A stretch of 64,000 nucleotides of DNA from Gnetum montanum (taxonomy: Eukaryota > Streptophyta > Gnetopsida > Gnetales > Gnetaceae), in assembly GCA_015680685.1 (NCBI GenBank), contig MNCI01003028.1:4093-68092 (forward strand). The letters are read 5' to 3'. Position 1 is the first letter of the stretch; every line of letters starts with the position of its first letter. The notes below the pieces were generated by a model that saw nothing but the letters and a program-made list of their open reading frames with translations, searched no databases and was not told where the DNA came from. Of this stretch, positions 35,557 through 48,139 are shown piece after piece. The position numbers were made by a program, and so were the translations under genes.

Positions 35557-37181
35557 TAAAACACCACCAAATTTGGGCCACCATGTCTTGACTGCAAATT
35601 TGTCTAAGTGTTAATACAAGGCAATTTTTTTTCTAAGTGTTGGACCTATGCTCTCCACTACTGGGACTACACTTTAGAGCGTAGTCTGCAACACAAGATC
35701 ATATTTTCAAGATTTTTTCTAAGTGTCAATAGCAACTGTAAATTTTTTCTAAGTGTGAGAACTATGCTCTCACTGTTAGGACTACGCTCTAGAGCATAGT
35801 CAGCATACTAATGGTCAATTTTGCAAATTTGCCTAAGTGTCAAGATAGAAATTGTTAAGTTGGTTTGGCATGGAAGAAATAGTTTGGCAAATTTTCTAAC
35901 TTCTGAGACTATGCTTCCTACTATGCTCTAGAGCATAGTCAATGTAGTTTGCATGAAGACATTAGTTTTTGCTAGATTTTTCTAAGTGTCAAAGCTCAAG
36001 ACTATGCTCTTGAGTGTAGTTAGCATTGAACCTCATTTTTTTTTTGCAAAACTTATCTAATTGTTGGGACTATTATCTAGAGCATAGTCAACATAGTTAT
36101 GCAAAACAACCTCTAGAGCTCAGCACTAGCCTTTTCCTTAGCTTCGACACATCTCCAGCAAGCAAGATCAGCAATTTGCACTTCTTTTGCATCCCTCATT
36201 TGTCCCTAAATTGTACCTATGCTTGACACCACTCTGGAGAATGGACCACGTAGTCCCAAAGTGTAGTTTCCAAACCTGCACTATTTTGCATTATTTTCAG
36301 GTACCTTGTGGTCTGTTCAACACTGGCACATGAAGTTTGGGTAGCATAGTCATAATTTGGCAATCTCACAAGGTCCATTGAAGCACACCAGTAGAACACC
36401 ATTTGCTTCAGTGGAAGCATAGTTGGGTGTAGCATAGTCCCAACTACCCCTCTACCATGTGACGCTTGATCTACACTTCATAACAACCCTAACCTTATAA
36501 ATGCCCCAATGCTCTACATTTTAGGGGTTGGAAAATTTGAACATTGGCATTCCTAGCAATCTTTGCATTTGAGCGCACTTGGCATTTTGGCGAACTCTAG
36601 ACTAGCACTTAGCACGATTGCACACCACTTAGCACATCACAAACCACCTTAGCCCATGAGACACTATTGCGGCCAACCTAGCAGGCACAAACTTGATGGA
36701 AGACATTAGTCTTTGTAGCCCAAACACCTTGAGATTGTTACTACGTTGCCTACTATGCTTATTTGTATACCATGTACCTACTCACCTTTTCTTGTAGTTA
36801 ACTACACTTTCTTTGTTTGGAGTGGTTCTTCTTTCTCTCTTGCTCATGTCCCATTCATTTTTAGCATTTTCTCTTGCATTCTAGCATTTACTTGCATTTT
36901 TTGCTATTTTCTACACATATTTTCATGTTTGCACCTTTGCTTTGTGCTAGAAACGTTGACTATGCTCACCCTCATTGACATTGTGGATGCTACAAACACC
37001 ATGAAAACCCTTAGCATTCAGTTTAGTATAGCACTCCGTAAGTCCTAGTTTGATTGACAAGATCATTTTGGGCATCTTATCTCCATTTCTAGCATGCCCT
37101 CACATGGATCTAGGGTCAAACTATGTGCACCATGAACCTCTTGGTATACCATTCTAGCCTCTGACATTTTTGGTCACTACA
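35557..37181 (+). repeat. 5' LTR of the Tat-like element
   Basis: 1625 bp; homologous to 53888-55473 and, inverted, to 60695-62510. It repeatedly carries the palindromic core GCTCTAGAGC, including a perfect 20-base palindrome ACTATGCTCTAGAGCATAGT at 35920-35939. The terminal TG is mutated to TA. Confidence 0.85.
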
Positions 37182-37212
37182 GTTTTTTGGCACTAGAAGG
37201 AGGACCACTGCC
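37182..37212 (+). other. Candidate primer binding site
   Basis: TTTTTTGGCACTAGAAGGAG lies directly after the 5' LTR, where the primer site must be. I do not assign the tRNA. Confidence 0.35.
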
Positions 37213-38689
37213 ATTTCCTTCTACAATATTCCTTGGTTGTTGCCTTGCTTTCTCTCCCCATCACCATTGCTAGCTCCAAGGTAGCAAAGACCTCACACCC
37301 CTATGGATCTACCATGGTAGTAGCTAGATTTTAGGCTATCATAGGAGTTGTCTGCAAACCGTTGGTGTAGACTCGACCCCATTGTCTATTCCATGGGAAC
37401 CTCGCTTAAAAACACCAAAGCGTATATCCAATACTTACCTGAATTTTGGGTGCTCAAGAGAGCATAGCTAGCTCTTAGTGTAGAGAGCATAGTTGGCTCT
37501 AGCATAGTGAGTGTAGTCCCAGAGTTAGCCATTTTTTCAGTAGTTTACACTTAGTCATTTTTTCTATGTTTTTTTATACTTTGTCATTTTTTTAGTAGTT
37601 TTATACTTAGCCATTTTTTCTGCATTTTCACATTTAGTTTTTTTTCCAGTTAGCAAAGTTAGCCTTTTTTTTTCTTTTCACAAATAGTAACTTTTGTGTT
37701 CTTCCTTTTGCATTATGAACATTGAGAAGCCTTCAACCTCTGCTTCAAGAATAGTTGTTGTCTAGCTCATTTAGTAAGAAATCTAAATTGATCATCCTGC
37801 TAGTCCCACCATGGCAAAATAGAGGCAATCCCTTAGGTTGTGCAACCTACCTCCCAAGTACATGGTGCTAAACAAAAAGTAGCATAACTTCATTTGCACA
37901 AAGCTCTAGGTAGGTCTATTCATAAGCCATCAAAAAATGGAGGCCAAATGAAGTTTTAAACTCATACATTGAAATAGGAAGGAATACTTCCCCTCCATTG
38001 TGAACTTCATTCCACTCATAAAGACCTACTAGTGGATGCTTGATAACCTCATTTGAAACATCAGTTGTAAGGTAGAGAAAGACTACGAGGAGCCCCTATA
38101 GGAAAAGTAGGATGAGTTTGAAACTTGGTCTAAGCATGATGACTCTTTCCACATCTCGTTCTAGAGGACAACCTTATTTATCTTTTTGGAGATAGTCATA
38201 AGCTTGGTGTCACCTCCTAGGTTAATGCTTATGGTGGCAACCCACAAAATGCACCATATGATCCAGGATGTGGCCCATCCTTTTAGCCTACACTTTGTCA
38301 TACAACCATAGCCTATTCAGTGTTCTATGCTAGCAACTGTTGTGCCTACACAACCCTATGTGCACATTGTGCACATTCCCCACTGCATACAACTCAAGCA
38401 TCTTACATCCCACCTATTTTGTCAACACCCTTCATAGTGCCCAACCCCCAAACATGTGGTGGGGCCCAAGCATTGTGCCCATGGTGTAGCCCACACAATA
38501 AACATTGCGTGTGGTTGCATAACCTAGAGCTAAGTCATGGGGCACCCAAATGACACATTGGGCAACATAACTAACATAGCCTACTGCAACCTCCCCAAGT
38601 CTGGATCAAGCCTTCGAGCTCATCTATACTTTAACAGAAGAGGTCAAGTAGCTCAAGGCCACCTCCTTTGAAACTATACATGTGATGGA

Positions 38690-39270
38690 CTTCTACTAGG
38701 ATGACTTGATCAATCCTATAGTTCCACCACTGATGTTGCCTACTAGGGCCCCACTCCCCCAATTCACCAAACACAATGGTAAAGGGAACCCTAATGCCCA
38801 CCTGGTAACCTTCTGGTCTGAATGCCTTCTATTGCAAGCATGGCCACACATCATTATCCATGTGTTCATCATGTCCATGACTAGTAAGGCATTGGATTGG
38901 TACCATGCACTTCCTAGGACCTCCATCTCCTCTTTTGAGGATTTTCTTAGCTAATTTTTCATACGTCTCAAATATAACTTGAAGTTCAAGGCGACCCTGG
39001 ACCATCTAATGCAAATTAAGCAAGGCCACTTAGAGCTCATGTGAAAATTCATTCAAAATTGGAGTGCATCACTCAATAAAATCTATGAGCCCATTATAGA
39101 GACACACCTACTAGCTATTTTTAAAGGTGTGGTGAATGACTTCATTAAGTCAAAACTATATTACCTTGCCCTACAATCCTTGAGCCAAGTGTTCACTCAA
39201 ACCAAAAGCATTCAAGATGCGATGGAGGCTAGCAGGGATCTAACCTACATGGCCTATTAAAAATTGCACA
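38690..39270 (+). pseudogene. Tat-like element gag (capsid) remnant
   Basis: Ordered gag segments: PPLMLPTRAPLPQFTKHNGK, then GNPNAHLVTFWSE, MSMTSKALDWYHALPRTSIS, SFEDFLS (all within 38706-38952), then IRLKYNLKFKATLDHLMQIK (about 38960-39019), WSASLNKIYEPIIETHLLAI and FKGVVNDFIKSKLYYLALQS. This is the retrotransposon gag pattern of a small-plant Tat capsid (F-x-G-x-x-x-P-x-x-H-L). Stops replace expected Trp and Gln. The 5' start is not clear. Confidence 0.75.
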
Positions 39271-39639
39271 CTAAGAAAGACAAGGACAAGGGTAACTAGG
39301 TAACCACAACTGTAGTGATGGTGGCCAATGAGGCTAAGCCAAGCAATGCCAAGCTAACGGCCAAGCCACCTAAGGCCTTAACCAACAACAAAAAGATTCT
39401 AGCTATAGCGTTGTGGCAAGAAACTAGCTCACATCGTTGATGGCCATGGCACCAGCTATTCCAAGGTCAAACTTTAAGAGTAAGGATCATTCAAAATACA
39501 CATCATTGCCCCTAAAGCTATCAAAGCTCTTAGACCAACTACTTAGGTTTGGAAGAATCTAGTACAAGAAAATGTCCAAGGATGCTCAAAAATGTCATGA
39601 TAGATATTGTGAGCTCCTTAAGAATCCCTCAATCACACT

Positions 39640-39815
39640 ACCAAACGAGCCTTTGATTCCCAAGCATTTTAGGCTAGACCAGTTTTGCTATTATCACCAA
39701 TTTCTGGGCCATGATATCGACTTTTGCATGGATTTGTAGGATGATGTACAATGCATGATTGATAGGGGCAAGTTGGTCCTTGACACAACCAACCCAGTTC
39801 ACCCCAAAAACTAAT
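39640..39815 (+). pseudogene. Gag C-terminal zinc-binding remnant
   Basis: CYYHQFLGHDIDFCMDL then CMIDRGKLVLD match the Tat-type C-x-x-H-x-x-x-G-H-x-T-x-x-C...L-I-x-x-G-x-L motif that ends gag. It is separated from the capsid by a broken stretch. Confidence 0.65.
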
Positions 39816-40759
39816 CAATAAGGGTCTACAAGGACCCTCTCAATGCAAGTAGTGCAGGGTACACCATCAACACTATTAGTCTTAATGACAACTTAGAGTT
39901 GGCATAGGAGCTCTTCATGGTTTGTGTGCCTTTTAGGGACACTAGGACCCCTTCATCCTCAACCAGTTCAAGAACCCCTTTTGTTGTTAGAGCACCACCT
40001 TGGGAACCCATAACATCCTTTGTGGTCAGGGTCCCATAGCATGTTGTAGTAGTAATAGCCAAATCACCCTTTATCGTAAGGATGTCACAACATGTGGACT
40101 CCCCACCTACTAGGAGTCTAGTGGTGGAAAATGCATTGGTCCTTGCTCACTCAAGGTTCCATCCTACAAGAGATACCAATAGGTAATCGAGGTGGTAACC
40201 CAAGTGGCCTAACAAGCACCTCATCGACAAAATGGTTAGGAAACACTATGAGCAAAGGGTACTAGGCCCACTGAAGCTTGTCCCCTTGTTCTCTATCCTA
40301 ATGAACAAATCAATTGAGAATACCACTATAAGCAACCAATAACTAAGCACTAAGGCTCCAAAATAAGCAAAGCAAGTGAGTCCTATATCTCCTCCATGAG
40401 AGATTCATCTCTTAGGCCACATGAAGGGGATGAAGGCCAACAAAATAACCGATAGTGGCAAAGAATTTCTAGATGCATTGGCCCAAGTCAAATAGGCTAA
40501 AAAACAAAAGAACACTACATTAAGCCTGTATGACCTGATCATGACCTCCTCCACCCACTATAAAGCATTTTTCTACATGTTGATCTTCATTCCTATTATG
40601 AAGGACATCCCAGTGAATGAGCAATCCATCCATGCTATGATGCTTCCCGTTGCATCATAGGAATTGAGTTCAATGTCCCTAGTGTTCCATGATGAGGCAA
40701 TCAAGGTTGACCCTAAGAAGGATCAAGTCATTATTGCATGAATGTTTATCACAATTCAT

Positions 40760-41389
40760 GTTGGGTAATGTAGAATCTATAGGGTGCATGTCAATGATAG
40801 GGCAACAACTAATGTCATCTCAGACACAGTCATTGATAAACTAGGTCCTGTTAATCAAATTTAACCCACAAAGACAATGTGCCTAAAATATTTCAATGGG
40901 TCATGTGTTGTTGTAAGGGGAATTTTTATGATAGCATTTATGATAGGGGAGAAATTCCTTACCATTGGAGAATTCATCATAATTAAGAAGATGCTAGGTT
41001 TCAACTTGATCTTGGGTAGGCCCTGGCTAGCCTAGTTATGGGTCGTATCCTTCCCAATCCATCAAGAAATCCATCTTTCATATGAAGGTGGTGAGGTTAT
41101 CATTTAAGGTGACAGTGCAGCCCCTTTGGCCCTCAACAAAATTGACATAGAACAAGGGTTAGAAGTGGAGTTCCCCAATGATGCACCTCTAGTGAAGGAA
41201 GAAGGTGAAACATGTGAGGCAGACCAACTTGAGGAACCAAAGGAAGCCAATAACCTCCTGAAGGATGCTTTGTGGGAAGAATTGCCCTTCAACATAGCTA
41301 ATGAAGGTCAAGGTGAGTATCAAATAGTACTGCCCAGGCCCTATGCACCCCCTAACCCACACTGGGTTCGGAAGCAACTATGTGATTGA
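40760..41389 (+). pseudogene. Tat-like element protease and end of gag-pro ORF
   Basis: VHVNDRATTNVISDTVIDKL (about 40787-40846) is the aspartic protease active-site region (V-D-x-G-S-S-x-N-V-I), with the catalytic motif damaged. FNGSCVVVRGIF, GEFIIIKKMLGFNLILGRPW and FPIHQEIHLSYEGG follow in the order of Tat proteases. The final open stretch 41126-41389 is acidic and ends the gag-pro reading frame. After it comes no reverse transcriptase for almost 7 kb. Confidence 0.7.
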
Positions 41390-41659
41390 GGCGTTCCCTT
41401 AGTTCAAGAATGCATTAGGTACCTACCTGCCCCTTAGTTTTGCATATCTTACGTGCTTGAATTTTGATTGTGCATTTACATTCTACTTGGTTGTTTGTGT
41501 TTTACATTATTTACTTTATTACACATTTATTTCTTTTGTTTGTGCATTATCACTTAGTTTACATTTTCACTTGTTAAGTTCACTCTTCAGTAGATGTTAG
41601 CCTATGCATCGAAAGCATCAAAATACATAAAAATCATAAAATTCAAAATTACAAAAATA

Positions 41660-41925
41660 CACCATGGTTTGAAAAGGCCTTAAACTAGAGCATGACCTAC
41701 CATGTCCCTAAACTAGCATCGCATGGCCTACCATGGCCTAAAACTGGCAACACTTTTTCTTTCAACACATGGCCTGAAATGTCCTTAAACTACCATTGGG
41801 GCTTGGAATGACCTAAAAATACCAACACGTGTAGTTAACACATGCAACCTGAGATGGCCTAAAACTAGCAATCGTGCAATCTAACATGGCTTTAAACTAG
41901 AATTAAGCTTGCAAGGGCCTAGTAA
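41660..41925 (+). repeat. Diverged tandem repeat with AAACTAGCA core
   Basis: Units such as CCTACCATGGCCTAAAACTG then GCAACAC, and CATGTCCCTAAACTAGCATC. It is related by core motif to the arrays at 51660-52330 and 63700-63920. Confidence 0.55.
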
Positions 41926-42199
41926 CATTATCATTACATAATCATAACCATCAATCTATCATAACATTAACATAGGAAACACATAGAAAATAATCATGAA
42001 AGCCATACACTCCATATAGCAAAACATTCATAAATCTCATATAAATAACAATACATAGCATGATCATCTACACCATATAGCAAAAAATACATAAAAATAT
42101 AAAAAATGCCCAATAGTAGGGCTACATTAGTATATGCTCAACCAGTCAAACTAGGTGGGGATGGAGGGCCTTCTTCATTCATTGCACCGCTGGGACCTG

Positions 42200-45100
42200 T
42201 AGCATCACCTAGTACCTATTAACAACACCACAACAATAAAATAGTAAACCTGTAAGCAAGTGTACAATATACAAAATAACATAAAAAGTATAAAAATAAC
42301 ATAAAAAACTAACCTGAGAGGGTCCCACATCGATCATGTTTATAGAAAAACTATCAAGGCCTTCCTCCAAGCGTTGGAGGATCTCGACCTCTAATAGCCA
42401 CATCCAACCCTCTTGGCCAAAGTTAATCCATGCAAGGGTCTTACCTTTGTTCGTAGTGGTCAATGCGGGTGGCTTCATGGAAAATTTTGTAGACGAAGCC
42501 TCTCTTGAGGGTGTAAAAATCTACCTCTATGGGGAACCACTAACCACTATATGGTAAGCAAACAACTCATAGACCTGTCTCCCACTAGTGGCCTTAAGAA
42601 ACATCTCATGGAAGTGGAATTTGATAGATTCTTCTTTGAGTTGCTAAAGATATGTGTCTTGCTTGCATTTATAGTGATTTTTATGGTTCTTTTGTGTTTG
42701 CCTCCACTTGTATACTTTGGTACTAAAGTTCTTCCAATCTTGGTTCTTTTGAGCAAGTAGATCCATCTGTAGCCATTGCTCAATAATCTCTCCAGTGGTC
42801 TCATTTTTTCCATGGATGGTTGACCAATACCTAGCATAATCGATCTCTACAATCTACTAGTTACTATCTCTGTATGATTAAGCTCTAAGAAAGTCATATA
42901 AGGATTGAAGCTCCTTGATCTTTGTGTCTTGGCTCATCACCCTCTCCCAAAGTTCATGGACATGCTTCCATAAGTTCTCATTCAAGCACCTACAGACCCA
43001 CAAAACTTTCATGTAGGAAGGCATGATTTGCTAGCTACCTTGTATATGTGACAAGGCACCTACTTCACTTTAGGAGGGAACTCATGGATAGCATCCACTT
43101 TAGCCACCCTGCCTAGATTCTAATGAAGCTTAGAACCTGTTGGCACGCAATAAGCAAATCAACCTTAGCCATGAATGAAGCATTAAATTAGTAAAGTAGC
43201 ATAAGTAAAGAAACATCATATGCATATTGAACTTGAGGTATGCTTGTTGTAGGTGGTCAATCATGTCCTCCACGATGCCCTCCATGAAGGAAAACTTGTC
43301 GGGTGTTTCTACTCATAGCTTCATGCAATAGGTAGATGAGGACGGTGGACTACTAGTAGGCTCATTTGAGGCTACAACACAATAACACACTTAGAAACAA
43401 CTAAAAAGACAAATATGCAAGAGAATAAAAGAAACAATAGATGACAATCTAAGGCACTTACCTAGTAAGCCCTTAGGTGTGAGAGCAAGGGGATCTCCCA
43501 GCTGCACACCATTGAAGAGTCTAGCAAAATCACCCTCATCAAGGTGGGATAGCACATATACCTCCAACTACTGGAGGATCACTGTAGCCTCATATAGCTC
43601 CTCCCTATGTGATTCCCCCTCCTCAGCTTGAGGAGGGATCGTTTCTACTACTACTACCACCGCTACTTTAGTAGCTCTCCAAATTTACAAACATAGCATG
43701 TTAGCATTAATATAGCATAGGAAAAAACATAACAAATATAAACATAAAAAATATAAAATGAAGGCATCTAGCAATATACAAATACTAACCTACAACATTT
43801 TTGTGCAAACTAGGGATCTTAAGGTGGATCTTCTTGATGCTTGCCCATCCAATGTTAGGAGTAGCCTTCTTTGTGGGGTGTAGCCTCTTGATCTTTGGCT
43901 TAAATGGCCCCACTGTTTCTACAATATAGTAGTTAGCCTTGCTCACATCTCCAATAACAACTAGGGGACCCTAGCCCATGCTATCACATGAATAGTGTGA
44001 TCACCCCAAGAGACCTTTGGTCATTATTGAATATGACTCATCGATCCCTTTGGGGGGGTCTTGCATGTGAGCGGTTATGACATGTGCTTAACCGAAGGCT
44101 TTGATAAGTTCTTACAGTCCTACACAATCCATTTCCCACTATCATGAACTATCAGGAGTTCTGTAAATCTTTCCAGATACCTTATGAAGAATGCGAAGTG
44201 CACTTGAGACCTCTTTTGGAGATTGTAACATAGCCTAGTGATCTTTGCATATAGGCCAATGGTGATGTAGGAGGCTCAATTGAATCTTGTACCCTCCTAT
44301 AGCACCTCCCTCATCACCCATGCCTACTCTACCCTAAGATCTTTCCTTGGAAGAGAAACTTTGAAAAGGTACGAGCATGAAAGGGAGGGTAGAGCTCTTG
44401 AACCTCAAGCACATGCACATCTTTAATTAGGGTGCCTTTGTGAGATTAAGTGGCCTCTAACTAGCCCTTAATCTCTCCTTTGCAATCAACCTCCCTACTA
44501 GCCTTGTTAATGACCAACAGGCCATCAATGGGAAGGCCAAGGAGGTTAGCAAGGAAAGCCTCATTGAGGTCTAGAACTACCCTCACACTGTGCACATGGG
44601 TGACAAAGTGGTAGACATCGCTATTGAAGGAGTTTATGATGGTGACCAATTTGGCCATTGAAATGCTTGGGCTAAGGGAAAAGAAAAGGTCCATTAGCCT
44701 AGCATGCATGAGCCTACTAGTAAACATCTCTAAGGCTTGGTGGCATAACCAATGTTGCACCCCCTCCACATCACCATATTTCATGATGAGGATGGCCTCA
44801 GTGCGGCCTATGGTGACCACCATCACCCTCTTGAAGAAACTGCAATTGCAAAAAAGGAAAAAATAATGGTAACATCATGCAAAGGAAAAAGGAAAATTAA
44901 TAAGAATGTGTGAGCAAGCATAGGAGCCAAAAAAGTAGACACTTACATGAAACAAATGGTGTGCAGGATGGAGGTGGTGGTGCAAGCATCATTTCTAGGT
45001 TGAACTTACGACTAGCCAACTCCTCATCTAGCCAATCATAGGTCTTGCACTATTTGAATGCCCTCAGGTACTAGGTAGGGTAATCCCTTAGATTAGTTTC

Positions 45101-45470
45101 CAACTACTTAAGGACAACCTCTTGAATATTTGACCTAGATAAGAACACCTCTAGGGTAGTACAAGTCAAGGTAGGAGCCTCTTCCTCATCGTGGAGACCC
45201 TACTCATCAACTCTAAATTTGGCATTAAGCATGAGTAATTAGTAACCTAGAATGAGCTAGTAGCAAAGGAACACAACTCAAAAATCATGAGGACACTTAC
45301 CCTCCGACGTAGTATACCATTGTAGGTGGGTTCTAGAACAAAGTATGCACATGCAAGGAAAAAAAGAGGGTGTTTCTCTTGTTGTAGCAAGAGAACTCTA
45401 GCATTTGCCAAATCTTGGATAAGGGTCAAGCACCCTAGGGCCTCTACCCAAAACACCTACTCCATCATTG
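42200..45470 (-). pseudogene. Antisense ORF region inside the Tat-like element
   Basis: On the minus strand, open segments lie at 45456-45247, 44826-44461 (121 codons) and 42478-42209, separated by stops. In the longest, FNSDVYHFVTHVHSVRVVLD followed by LNEAFLANLLGLPIDG resembles the FVRG/FS..I...LGLP pattern of proteins called plant mobile domain or putative plant transposon protein. Some Tat elements are known to carry an extra gene in antisense (gene 23 of maize-relative Grande). The resemblance is weak and based on a short stretch. A coincidental antisense frame cannot be excluded. Confidence 0.35.
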
Positions 45471-48139
45471 CTAGTAGTTGGCTCATCAGATATGAATTTC
45501 GATATGTCCTGGTTAGCCATAAGTAGCAATGTCTCAATGATGATGATCGTAGCCTTTGCCACTAAGTGTGACTACAACAGAAGATTGAAGTGCTACAATA
45601 GGAATGCCAAGAACTTGCATGCCCCTAGCTACAACCACACTACCTAATAACCCACTCACATATCTGGTGTAGGCATGTTAGACATAGGCTTGCTCATGTA
45701 GCAGAGAATGCCAACAAGCTCCATAATGACTAGGATGGGTTTCAGCAACATCCTATAATAAAAAAGGTAATAAATGAAGCATTAGTACATACTAGATGCA
45801 ATTTTGACAAAATAAATAGCGTAACATAGCATAGATTAACAAAAAAATATCTTAGGGCCCCCTAGGCCCCACAAGTATAGGATGTCAATGCATACATTTG
45901 ATGCACTTAGTACTCACTAGGGTACAACAAATTTTGCATAGCATTAGCATTTTGTTTCATATCTTCGCATATTTAGCATTGCAGTTTGCATGTTTTGATA
46001 ATTTCTCTTTAGCATTGTACATTTCACAAGTTTACATTGTGCACAATATTTTTACAAAATTTTTCTAACTCTGGACAGCGTAGTCCAAAAAATCGCAAAA
46101 AATTCTAACTCTAGGCTACCTCTCTAGGGAGCATAGTCCAGAGATCATTGCAAATTTTTCTGACTTTGAATTTTCCTTGGCTACACTTTAGACATTACAG
46201 AGTGTAGTCCTAGGGTGCTAAAAAAATTTCTAACTCCCAACTACACTCTAAATAGAGCGTAGTTCTCCAAAAGCTAATTGTTGAGTTGGGGCCATTTCGA
46301 TAAAGAAGTGGTGTCAATGTTCCTCCAAGATGGGAGCATAGTCCTGGCTATGGCTAGTGAACTAAGGTTTGGCTGCTACCTTAATGCTCTTCTCTTCATC
46401 ACCTAGCATCCTACTGTAGTATTGCACACTACCCTTTCAGCCTCACTATGCACTACACACCCCACATCCTCCATCACTACAAGGAGGAATGGATGCTAAG
46501 TGCCCACTGTGGTTGTTATTCTTTTGGGCTATGTTGCCTAACATGCACTGATGGTGCTATCATGTGACACACCACTTTCCCTACCCCACCACTATAACTA
46601 AAAATAAAAAATATACCAAAAAATTACATTGAAACACACCCTCGATGCCAAGCCTCCCTCCTATAGCCCTTGCCATTGCATAGCCACTACAACAGGGCAC
46701 AATGTCCCCATAATGCCTATGGCCTCTATGGCCACCAACACATCCTTGCCCTGTACTTAACACAACAAAAAAAATACAAACTTACAGTTCCCATTGCTAC
46801 ATGTGTGTGGTCACTTGCCCCTAACTATGACTTAAACATCAATCCCTACCTTGCCTTTGCTATAGAACCAAAACTTTAAAAACAAAAAAAATGAAAAGGC
46901 TCCTTGTGCACCCTACCTTGCCCGTGGTGAACCTAGGGCAACCACCAAACCCCAATCCCTGTCCCATATCTTAGGAAAATAAAAAAATCTCAAAAAAATC
47001 CAAAAAATAATAATATGAAAATTTTTGCAAGACCCCTACTACATCATCCACCCCATGGATGCTAGCTTCCAACTATCGTTGCCATTTCCAAGCTACAAAT
47101 CCTTGCCCACATACTAGATGAAAATGTTTTATAAATAGTAAATCTTATGTAGGCTCATGGCCTAGCTGTCATAGCCTCCATAAGACCCTCATCCTTCAAG
47201 AAATGCAACAAAACCCTCTCCGCATGTGCATGTCCCTCATGGCCATGGTAGTCACAATGGCCATGGTAGTGATGGCCCTTGCCATGACAGGGTGCCACCA
47301 ACACACAAAACCCTCAACACCAAGTGTAGGGAACAAAGTAATAAAGCAAAAATGGAAAATAGGCAAAGAGTGTAGTCAAGGTATTTGGAATATGGTGGTA
47401 CCCTTTGCTCCTCCATGCGTGCTTGTGGCATGTGTCCTAATGCCCATTCTCCCTCATCTACGTTCATTAGTCTAGGGTGGTAGCATCCACTTCAGTGATT
47501 CATCTTGGTGGTAACTACACTCTTCATAGACTGTGCTACACTCTAAAACTTACCTCACATTTTCAACTTTGAAAGTGAGAGACTTATCCAAGGTGAAACA
47601 CACTTTTATACCCCCAAGGACCACTTGATGATTTACCAACCCTACGACTACGCTCAGTTCTATTGCATAGCACTAAGTGTAGTTGGGTTGGAGCATAGTT
47701 AGCCAGAGTTAGAAAATATTTTTATTTTTCTAGCCATCTGAAGCATAGAAATTTTTTTGATTTTTTTGGTTGCTCCAAACTTAGAAAATTTTTAAATTTT
47801 TCTCACTACCTAGTGAATGCCTAGTCCAACTTCGCATCCCAAGCACTCCTAGCCTTGCCCAAAATGATGCATCTAGCACATATCATGGTCCACTAAGACC
47901 TTAAATTGGCACTCTCTCATCCACTACGATCTTAAACTAGCACCCAATTACCTATTGAGGCCTAAAACCAACTCGTGCATTGCTTGCTTTTTAACATCAC
48001 ATATGCATACTTAGGCAAAATTTTTATTACATTGCTTCCTTTCATTTCATGCATATCAACTTCATTTCATTTTTATTACATTTCTTCCTTTTATTACATG
48101 TGCAGCTTGATATTTTTATGGTTTTTTTTGTAGGATTTC

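Larger units (their letters stand above)
41390..48135. other. Long spacer between protease and reverse transcriptase, possible intron
   Basis: No plus-strand domain is visible for about 6.7 kb. A possible donor ATTAG/GTACCT lies near 41430 and a possible acceptor after TATGGTTTTTTTTGTAG near 48134, just before the reverse transcriptase frame opens. Ogre elements are known to splice an intron between protease and reverse transcriptase. The spacer also contains repeats with TAAACTAGCA cores at 41660-41925 and 47885-47975, LTR-like stretches at about 46060-46300 and 47490-47780, and antisense open frames. Confidence 0.4.
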
